Source of the DNA: an uncultured Alistipes sp.
GTDB taxonomy: Bacteria > Bacteroidota > Bacteroidia > Bacteroidales > Rikenellaceae
Direction: 5' to 3'
NCBI GenBank assembly: GCA_949840605.1
Contig: CATKXN010000018.1
Span: 1-31,795, forward strand
DNA: 31,795 nucleotides
Shown: positions 14,279 through 21,071 of the stretch, piece after piece
Numbering within the stretch: position 1 is the first letter of the stretch
How the letters are laid out: each line of letters begins with the position of its first letter
Made by a program: the position numbers and the translations under genes
Notes under the pieces: generated by a model
Told to the model about the DNA's origin: nothing
What the model saw: only the letters and a program-made list of their open reading frames with translations
The model's database searches: none

Positions 14279-16048
14279 TTACAGGAAATCGAGACAAAGT
14301 CTCAGATCCTCCTCGCCGGACAGAACGTAACTCGCGCCGGCCATCAGCATCTGCCGGGCGTCGGCATCGCCCCAGGTCACCCCGGCAGGTATGATTCCGA
14401 CCTCCTTGGCGGCCAGTATGCCGATCTCCGTACCTGCGACATGGGTGATCTCCCGCATCGTCAGCCCCGACTCCGCACACAGCGTCTTCAGCGCCTCCAC
14501 ATACTGGCCGAAATCCTGCGGGGCCTCCAGTTCGACGACTCGCACGCCCCGTTTCCGGAGGTTCTCCATCTGTGCCTCGACCCACTCCCGGCGTTTTCCG
14601 GAACGGTCCCGGATACAGCCGGCGGCATCGAAGACGGCCAGTTGCATGGCGTGGCGGACATAGGGGTACTTGTCGAAACTCATGTCGTCGGGGTCGGTGC
14701 GGGGATCGTCGGTGCGTTTCATCCAGCGGGCGAGCTTCTTCACCATCCGCTTTCTGACTCCCCGATACGCGGCCTCTCCGGCGACATTGTGCAGACAGCC
14801 GGGATCGTTCCGAAGGTCGTACAGCTCCTCGGCGGGCCGCAGTCCGAACGCCCTTTCGAAGACCTCTTTCGGATATTCGTCGCGGTGGAAAGACATATAG
14901 GCTTTGGCGGGGCCGTTTCCCGTGTCCCCGAAAACGGGGTCCACTCCCGCCGGATACCGCTCGGGGTGCAGGTTGCGGATATACAGGAAATCTTCGTCCT
15001 GGACCGAGCGCATGGGATAGCCGTATCCTCCCGGACGGGTGTTGGTGTGGCGTTCCCGGTCGAAGAACATGATCTCCCGCGCCGACTTTTCGCGGCCCCG
15101 GAACACGGGCACGAGACTGCGCGAATCCATCTTCACGGGCTGCCTGACCCCGGCCAGCTCATAGAACGTAGCCGTCAGGTCCATTAGGCTCACGAAACCG
15201 TCGCAGACGCTGCCCGGCTCGATGACGCCGGGCCAGCGGACGGCCAGTGGCACATGGCACCCGAGGTCGTAGAGATTGGACTTGGCCCGGGGAAACGAAT
15301 CCCCGTTGTCGCCGGTGATGATCAGAAGCGTGTTGTCCAGTCTTCCGCTTTTGCGCAGGGCTTCGATGACCGCCTCGCACTCGTCCTGGAAGAGCTGGAT
15401 GTTGTAATAGTAGTCGGCCACGTCGGTCCTCACATCGGGAGCGTCGGGCAGATAGGGGATCAGCCGCAGGGAGTCGGGACAGAACCCGTGCGCCTCGCCC
15501 GATCCCACCTTGTAGGGTCTGTGGGGCCTGCGGCTGCCCATCCATACGCAGATGGGCTTGTCGCGGGGAGCATCCTCTTCGATGTATTTGACCAGATCTT
15601 TGACTTCGTGGCCCGCCGGATTGTGCTCCCAGCCCGTTTTCGACCAGACTCCCGGGCCCCAGCCCTTACCCCAAAAGACCGTTTCGTAACCGGACTTCTC
15701 GAGTTCTTCGGGGTATACGGTCAGTTCACGGGGAAAATAGCTGTTGAGATTGCAGGCTTCCTTCAGCCTGTGGGGATACATCCCGGTAAGGATGCTGGCC
15801 CGCGAGGGCGACGAGTGAGGGGCCGCCGCATAGGCGCGCGTAAAGAGCATGCCTTCGGACGCCACCCAGTCCAGGGCCCTCGAGTCGACTGCCGGAGCGC
15901 CGTATACGCTCGCGTGGGGAAACCCCCAGTCGTCGGCGAGCATCAGCACGATATTGGGTCTCTCGTCCGTTCCCGTTCCGCTCTGGGCGAACGCTCCGGC
16001 GGGGACGAGCGCCGCCATCAGCGCGAGTTGTGTTCGGTTGGTATTCAT
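14279..16048 (-). CDS. Exported Ser-type sulfatase (SGSH-like) with a degenerate HAD domain appended
   Basis: A 589-residue exported protein: signal peptide (1-21), sulfatase (about 30-466), HAD-like tail (467-589). The sulfatase has metal ligands Asp39-Asp40 in LADDWG and the formylglycine motif S79-S-P-S-R with ILTG, so a radical-SAM anSME maturase is needed. It also has GDNGDSFP near 246-253 and the typical C-terminal region ELYDLRNDP...LARWMKRTDDPR...FDKYPY. That ending resembles N-sulfoglucosamine sulfohydrolase-type (heparan) sulfatases, but the substrate is not proven. The tail mimics a HAD phosphatase (AVFDAAG for DxDG; HVAGTEIGILAAKEVG for GDxxxD; GVTWGDADARQMLMAGASYV), with all but the first Asp replaced. 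The start is coupled by ATGA to the upstream EEP gene. Confidence 0.9.
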   Translation of the reverse strand: MNTNRTQLALMAALVPAGAFAQSGTGTDERPNIVLMLADDWGFPHASVYGAPAVDSRALDWVASEGMLFTRAYAAAPHSSPSRASILTGMYPHRLKEACNLNSYFPRELTVYPEELEKSGYETVFWGKGWGPGVWSKTGWEHNPAGHEVKDLVKYIEEDAPRDKPICVWMGSRRPHRPYKVGSGEAHGFCPDSLRLIPYLPDAPDVRTDVADYYYNIQLFQDECEAVIEALRKSGRLDNTLLIITGDNGDSFPRAKSNLYDLGCHVPLAVRWPGVIEPGSVCDGFVSLMDLTATFYELAGVRQPVKMDSRSLVPVFRGREKSAREIMFFDRERHTNTRPGGYGYPMRSVQDEDFLYIRNLHPERYPAGVDPVFGDTGNGPAKAYMSFHRDEYPKEVFERAFGLRPAEELYDLRNDPGCLHNVAGEAAYRGVRKRMVKKLARWMKRTDDPRTDPDDMSFDKYPYVRHAMQLAVFDAAGCIRDRSGKRREWVEAQMENLRKRGVRVVELEAPQDFGQYVEALKTLCAESGLTMREITHVAGTEIGILAAKEVGIIPAGVTWGDADARQMLMAGASYVLSGEEDLRLCLDFL

Positions 16049-16908
16049 AGGTCACAGGTTGCCATGATGGGATAGTGGTCGGAAATATAGGGGACGCCCC
16101 ACAGCGGTTCGTTCAGGTTCTCGAACTTGCTGACGACGGCGTTACGGTAGAAAAAGTGGTCTATGGTGTGCTTGGGAGTGATCTCCATCCTGCCGAAGGC
16201 GTTGAAGGTGGGTTCGTCGTTGCCGCCCGGAATGTCCCGGGCATTCTTCATCCAGTAGTAGAACGGCTGGAGGCCCCAGCGGCGCACGTCGTCGTCCTCG
16301 TAGGAGGCGTTCATATCGCCGGTGATGAAGACGGGGGCATTTTCCCCGGCGATCTCCTGCATTTTGTCCACGTTCAGCAGCGCGGAATTGAGTTTGGCTT
16401 CGAGGTCGCGGTTTTTGATTCCGAGGCACAGGTGCGTGGCGAAAAAATAGAATTTCTTTCCCGTAGCCTTCTCCTTGAAGAGCCCCCAGCAGGTGCCGCG
16501 CCACTGCTTGCTGTTGACATGCCAGCACATGGAGGGTTCATCCGGAGTTTCGCTGTGGAAGAACCACCCCTGCTTCAGAAGTTTCACCGTCTTTCGGTTA
16601 TACAGAATGGTCGTATTGGCTCCCTGGCGGGTGCCCGTCCCCGGGATGGCGATCAGGGCGTAGTCCGGAAGCAGCTCCAACAAGTCTTCCCGCATCCGGG
16701 TGCGGGCCTCGCCGACCGCCACGACGTCGGGCAGCACGGTCGTCATCATTTTCTGAATGGCCGATTTGCGGACTTGCCAGTTGGTATCTCCCGTATCTTT
16801 GGGAGTGTTATACCTGACATTGAAGCCCATGAGCCTGACTTCGGCCGAAGCCTCGCTTCCGGCGATACCCAGCAGCAACGCCAACAGCAACAGTTTCTTC
16901 ATTTTCAT
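16045..16908 (-). CDS. Exported endonuclease/exonuclease/phosphatase-family protein
   Basis: A 287-residue secreted member of the EEP (DNase I-like) superfamily, a metal-dependent phosphodiesterase or phosphatase. It has a signal peptide MKMKKLLLLALLLGIAG...ASA. Active-site positions are visible: Asn30 in GFNVRYN, Glu67 in VGEAR, His159 in FATHL, Asp198 and Asn200 in GDMNA, Asp250 in TIDHFFYR and Asp277-His278 in SDHYPI. All key residues seem intact. Exported Bacteroidetes EEPs are often found in polysaccharide loci, where the substrate is mostly unknown. An extracellular nuclease or sphingomyelinase-like role is possible. It is coupled (ATGA) to the sulfatase downstream. Confidence 0.9.
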   Translation of the reverse strand: MKMKKLLLLALLLGIAGSEASAEVRLMGFNVRYNTPKDTGDTNWQVRKSAIQKMMTTVLPDVVAVGEARTRMREDLLELLPDYALIAIPGTGTRQGANTTILYNRKTVKLLKQGWFFHSETPDEPSMCWHVNSKQWRGTCWGLFKEKATGKKFYFFATHLCLGIKNRDLEAKLNSALLNVDKMQEIAGENAPVFITGDMNASYEDDDVRRWGLQPFYYWMKNARDIPGGNDEPTFNAFGRMEITPKHTIDHFFYRNAVVSKFENLNEPLWGVPYISDHYPIMATCDL

Positions 16909-17014
16909 AACAAACGGGATTGGATAATTATTTTTCGTAAAAAATTTTGTTTTCGGCTACTTAATGACTAATATTGCATTTGAAACCACACCACATTACA
17001 CATAAGTTCGAATG

Positions 17015-17022
17015 CAAATATA
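17015..17022 (-). promoter_or_regulatory. -7 promoter box for the EEP-sulfatase operon
   Basis: The minus strand reads TATATTTG, an exact TAnnTTTG match, with TTG 18 bases further upstream (17043-17041). It implies a 5' UTR of about 100 bases before the EEP ATG. The divergent gene at 17043 has only a weak box on the plus strand (TGCATTTG at 16975-16982, one mismatch). Confidence 0.5.
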
Positions 17023-17042
17023 AAAACTTTTTTTCAGAAACA

Positions 17043-19106
17043 ATGAAGAACCGTAAAATCACGGCCCTACTTTTCGCAAGCGTCGCCCTGAGCGCTTGCG
17101 ACATGACGTTCACGGCCCAAAACTCCCGGGTGGCATTGGGGACGGAGTACCTGCTGACCCTGGAAAAACTCGACTCCTCGAGGACGGAGATCGTCACGTC
17201 ACGCTGCGATACGATTCCCGGCATCGCACTTCGGATCGCCTGGGAAAAGGAGGGCGACGATTACGTCGCTGCGGCGTCCCTGGCCAACGACAATCCCGAA
17301 TACGTGATCAAGGCCCTGGAGGGGCCAGTCGTCAACGGCCTGGACTACGACCTGGAGGAGTTCAACCTCATCATGCCGGTGGGCATGGGACAGCTCTTCC
17401 GGAAATGTCCCGCCGACGGCGACGACAGGACGCCGCTCCCGAGAGAACTGAAATGGAAAGAACAGGACGGCGTATATTCGCTTGCCGCGGGCTATCCGTC
17501 GCGAAACATGTCGATGCAGTGGTGCGCCTTCGCCTCGGACAAGCGCGGCCTCTACCTCGCGAGCCACGACGGGCAGTACCGGGCCAAGGAGTTCAACATC
17601 CGCTACCATGCTTCGTCGGATACCTATTCCGCCTCGATCCGGCATCTGTTCACCTGCTTCCCCGGCGAACGCTACGACGTTCCGCAGACGAGGCTCCGCC
17701 CCTATTCCGGCACATGGCACGCTGCCGCGGATTATTACCGCTCCTGGTTCGAGACCCGTATGGAATATGCCGAACAGCCCCGCTGGCTGAAAGAGTCTTC
17801 CGGATGGATGCTTGCCATTACCAAGCAGCAGAATGAAGAGATCATGTACGACTACGACGAATTCGCCGGCACGCTGTGCGACGCCGCCGAGGAGCGGGGT
17901 CTGGATATCGTGGGCCTCTTCGGCTGGGCCCACGGCGGTCACGACCGCTTCTATCCCGACTACCTTCCCGACCCGAAACGGGGCGGCGAAACCGCCCTGC
18001 GCAAAGCCCTCGAAGGCATCCGGAACAGGGGGCTGCGCAGCATACTGTATGTCAACGGCCAGCTCATAGACCAGAACGGCACCCGTTACTGGCCCGACAC
18101 GGGGCGTTATGTCACGATGGTGGACAAATCCGGCGCCTACTTCTCCGAGACCTGGCACAAATACTACGACGCGCCGGCCAGAAAGCACGGAAGAGCCTGT
18201 TTCGGCTGCGAGGCGTGGCGGAAGCGGATGCTTTCCCTGGCCCGGACGGCGCACGACTACGGCGCCGACGGCATCATATACGACCAGCTGGCGACGCGCA
18301 GCCCGGCATTCTGCTATGCGGCGAACCACGGTCACACCGTCCCGGCCGTGACGGTGGAGCGCGACCGGCTCGAAATGATCCGTGAAATCCGCCGGGAGAT
18401 GTCGGCCGTCGACCCCGAATTCATCATCATGACGGAGGGAGTCGCGGATTACGAACTGGGATGCATCAATATATTCCACGGCTGTTCGTTCGACGTCTAT
18501 CCGCCGGACCAGCGCGGCATGGAAGAGCGTCTGAACGGCGCTGCCGGCAGCACGTGGTTCCCCGAAATGCTCACGTACACCTTTCCCAAGCTGTTGATGA
18601 CGGTGCGGAATCCGGCTCCGGTGACCAGCCGCAACATGAGCAATTTCGTCCTCGTGTACCACCTCAAGAACGAACTGGAGACGCGCTACATGGCGGACGT
18701 GAACTACCTCAAAACCGACCGGATTCCGCAGATCGGCGACTACAGCAACGTGACGACCAAACCGGACATCGATCTGGTGTGCAGCCAGGACCCCGTCCGG
18801 ATGAGGGAGTACCAGAAAGTGCTGGCGGATTTCCAGACCGAATATCAGGATCTGCTGCGCCTGGGCGATTTCCGCGACGACTCCGGGATCGAGTTCGAGG
18901 GCTCCCACTCCCTCGCGACGGCCAAGGCGTTCGTGTCGGGCGGCAGGACCGGTGTGATCGTCTGGAACGTCTCCGCCGACGAACCGTTGGATTACAGCGT
19001 CCGGGTCCCCGGGAAGAGCCTCGTAAAAGCGGTTTCTCCCGAAAAATCCCCTTCGGCCGGCTCGGCGCTGGCGCCGGAAAGCATCGACCTGCTGATTTTC
19101 GAGTGA
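17043..19106 (+). CDS. DUF6259-like TIM-barrel lipoprotein, probable glycoside hydrolase
   Basis: A 687-residue surface or periplasmic lipoprotein. The ATG at 17043 is chosen because it gives the lipoprotein signal MKNRKITALLFASVALSAC (Cys19); an upstream in-frame ATG at 16974 would bury it. Residues about 25-225 form a beta-sandwich, and about 240-570 a TIM barrel with GWMLAITKQQN, GLFGWAHGGHDRFYPDYLPD, LYVNGQLID, ADGIIYDQLA (Asp414) and FIIMTEGVADY (Glu465). The last 90 residues are a beta domain. Asp414 and Glu465 sit at strand ends where GH36-like barrels carry catalytic acids. I recall DUF6259 proteins having this pattern; substrate unknown. It diverges from the EEP-sulfatase pair and is probably co-regulated with it. 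Confidence 0.75.
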   Translation: MKNRKITALLFASVALSACDMTFTAQNSRVALGTEYLLTLEKLDSSRTEIVTSRCDTIPGIALRIAWEKEGDDYVAAASLANDNPEYVIKALEGPVVNGLDYDLEEFNLIMPVGMGQLFRKCPADGDDRTPLPRELKWKEQDGVYSLAAGYPSRNMSMQWCAFASDKRGLYLASHDGQYRAKEFNIRYHASSDTYSASIRHLFTCFPGERYDVPQTRLRPYSGTWHAAADYYRSWFETRMEYAEQPRWLKESSGWMLAITKQQNEEIMYDYDEFAGTLCDAAEERGLDIVGLFGWAHGGHDRFYPDYLPDPKRGGETALRKALEGIRNRGLRSILYVNGQLIDQNGTRYWPDTGRYVTMVDKSGAYFSETWHKYYDAPARKHGRACFGCEAWRKRMLSLARTAHDYGADGIIYDQLATRSPAFCYAANHGHTVPAVTVERDRLEMIREIRREMSAVDPEFIIMTEGVADYELGCINIFHGCSFDVYPPDQRGMEERLNGAAGSTWFPEMLTYTFPKLLMTVRNPAPVTSRNMSNFVLVYHLKNELETRYMADVNYLKTDRIPQIGDYSNVTTKPDIDLVCSQDPVRMREYQKVLADFQTEYQDLLRLGDFRDDSGIEFEGSHSLATAKAFVSGGRTGVIVWNVSADEPLDYSVRVPGKSLVKAVSPEKSPSAGSALAPESIDLLIFE

Positions 19107-19127
19107 GGCGCGGTCCCGGATGAAAAC

Positions 19128-19161
19128 GAAACGGGGGCATCCTTGCAGATGCCCCCGTTTC
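19128..19161. terminator. Bidirectional terminator between convergent genes
   Basis: A perfect 14-bp stem (GAAACGGGGGCATC at 19128-19141 and its complement at 19148-19161) surrounds a 6-base loop. It lies between the stop codons of the DUF6259-like gene (+) and the M64 gene (-). The T run is built into the stem end (GTTTCCTT). Confidence 0.72.
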
Positions 19162-19184
19162 CTTAGGATGCAATGCGGTCCGGA

Positions 19185-21065
19185 TTATTTGCCGGACTTC
19201 GCCGACGCCGCCAGGTCCTGACGTACGAACTCCTCGAAATCGTAGGTTTCCCCCGCCAGCGTTTTGATGCGCCTGACGATCTGTTCCCGGCTCGGGGCAT
19301 TGAAATAGGGCCGGTTGTCCTGCATGCAGGAGGGTTCCTTTTCCGGTCGCCACACGCCCTGCGGATAACCGCCTCCGCCCTCGAACACCCCGACTTCGCC
19401 GTACCCGGCCCGGCCGATGAAGTGGCTCCAGCACACCGACTTGGGATCGTCGGTGGTGTCGATGTTGAGCGAGTAGCCGCGCCGATGACGCTCGGCGAGT
19501 TGCGCAGCATAGTCCGCTCCCGGCCGCTGCTGCGGGAAGGTCGTCGTATACTCCTCGTCGAGTTTGGCGAATCCGTGTCCGATCGCCTCATGGCGGATCA
19601 GCCCGGCGAGTCCGTAGTTGCCGGCAGAGACCTGCTCCGGATTGCCTGCGGGATAGTTCGGACAGATCGAGATCGCCCGGTTGTCGTCCCAGGACATCGT
19701 CGTACCGCCGTATTTCGTCGTGTTGGCCAGCATGACGACCAGCGTCCGGGAATAGTCCGTCACCGGCGCTTTGGAGACATAGGCATAGGCCGTCGCGTCA
19801 TCGGTGGTCATCGTCGCGCCGATCAGCTCCTTAAAATAGGTTTTGAACTTCGTATCCTTGGCTTTCGTCACACCGATCCCGCTCTCCTGCGATACGGCCG
19901 CCACGGAATAGACGTTGAAATAGTCCCGGCAGGAGGCCATCGGCTCGACCCCGAAAAATGCCGCCAACGCCTCTTCGGCCATTGCATCGAACCCCGTTCC
20001 GAGCACCAGTTCCCGGGCGGTGAAACCATCGCCCAGAAAAACCACATCGATTCCTTTCCCTTTGACTGCCCGCTGCAGACAGGTGACCTCCCCGTCCGAA
20101 TACGAAAAACCGAAGCCCTCGGCCTGAGGATAAATCGTCTCGGCGGCGTTCATCTCCTTCCAGCAGGGATTCGTCCGCAGTCCGGCGGGCAGACTGCCCG
20201 AAAGTTTGTTTCCGCGGAGCGTCAGGCGGCGCAGCGCCAGCCCGCCCAGGGCGGCGGGCAGGGTTCCGGCCAGGTTGTTGTCCGGCAGGTCGATCGCGAC
20301 GACCCGGCCGTCTTCCAGCGTGATGCCGAACCACTCCGCAAGAGGACGGTCGCTGTTCCAGTGATCCGACCGGGTCCAGGATGCTCCTCCGGCCGTTTCA
20401 TACAACTCCTTCAGCACGGCGCGGTCCTGCTCGGCGGGATCTCCGAGCTGGGTCACGGGCAGCTCCGCCCCGTAATCGCTCTGCGTGTCGCGGAAAACGA
20501 CCACGGCCTTGCGCGCGACGCCCGGATTGGAGGCGGCCTCGAAACAGAGGGTACCGCTCTCTTTCGGCAGCGAACCGACCTGCCGCAACCACGGCTCTCC
20601 CTCCTGCCGGATTTCGACCTCGAAGGCGAAGTTCGCCTCTACGCGGACCTCGAACGAATCGCCTCCGCAGGCAAGCGGTTCGATCCGGTCCGGCGTCAGC
20701 AGGATGGACCTCCGTCCCCGCTGCGTCAACGTGACAGGAAGACTCATTGCGCCGCAGGTGACCGTCAACGCAGCCGTGCGGTCCTGCTCGCCGTCGTAGA
20801 ACTTTCCGCCGACGGAGACGGTCGTCTTTCCGGCTCCCCCGCGGTCGGGACGGACGAAGCCGCACCACTCCGGAACCCCGGACAGACGCCAGTTTCCCGA
20901 AGCCTCCACGACGAACTCCGCCCGGCCGGCGTCGGCGTCGATCACGACAAGCGAAGGAGTGACAATGAGCGTGACGTCCGGCTCCAGCCGATCGTCGGAT
21001 GAACCGCCGCAGTTCCACAGCAGCAGGGCGGATAACAAAACGGGAATAAAACAGTATTTTTTCAT
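19185..21065 (-). CDS. BACON/LRR/M64 peptidase lipoprotein
   Basis: A 626-residue exported, probably surface, metallopeptidase, last gene of the SusCD operon (6 bases after its neighbour). It has a signal with lipidation candidate Cys19; two BACON-like domains (about 30-115 and 120-208; WRLSGVPEWCGF, VTLTQRG); a leucine-rich repeat stretch (about 212-300; IDLPDNNLAGTLPAALGGL, LTLRGNKLSGSLPAGL); and an M64 catalytic domain (about 325-610; IDVVFLGDGFTARE, ANTTKYGG). The zinc motif is RHEAIGHGFAKLDEEY: His492, Glu493 and His497, then an Asp/Glu cluster at 503-505. The spacing is HExxxH, one residue longer than textbook HExxH; I recall HEAGGH in other Bacteroidetes M64 proteins. M64 includes IgA-cleaving peptidases, but the substrate here is unknown. 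Confidence 0.88.
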   Translation of the reverse strand: MKKYCFIPVLLSALLLWNCGGSSDDRLEPDVTLIVTPSLVVIDADAGRAEFVVEASGNWRLSGVPEWCGFVRPDRGGAGKTTVSVGGKFYDGEQDRTAALTVTCGAMSLPVTLTQRGRRSILLTPDRIEPLACGGDSFEVRVEANFAFEVEIRQEGEPWLRQVGSLPKESGTLCFEAASNPGVARKAVVVFRDTQSDYGAELPVTQLGDPAEQDRAVLKELYETAGGASWTRSDHWNSDRPLAEWFGITLEDGRVVAIDLPDNNLAGTLPAALGGLALRRLTLRGNKLSGSLPAGLRTNPCWKEMNAAETIYPQAEGFGFSYSDGEVTCLQRAVKGKGIDVVFLGDGFTARELVLGTGFDAMAEEALAAFFGVEPMASCRDYFNVYSVAAVSQESGIGVTKAKDTKFKTYFKELIGATMTTDDATAYAYVSKAPVTDYSRTLVVMLANTTKYGGTTMSWDDNRAISICPNYPAGNPEQVSAGNYGLAGLIRHEAIGHGFAKLDEEYTTTFPQQRPGADYAAQLAERHRRGYSLNIDTTDDPKSVCWSHFIGRAGYGEVGVFEGGGGYPQGVWRPEKEPSCMQDNRPYFNAPSREQIVRRIKTLAGETYDFEEFVRQDLAASAKSGK

Positions 21066-21071
21066 GACATA

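Noticed and set aside
17199..18908. Long minus-strand open frame (569 codons) opposite the DUF6259-like gene
   Set aside because: It is antisense to a gene with lipoprotein signal and TIM-barrel motifs; no start context or recognisable domain.
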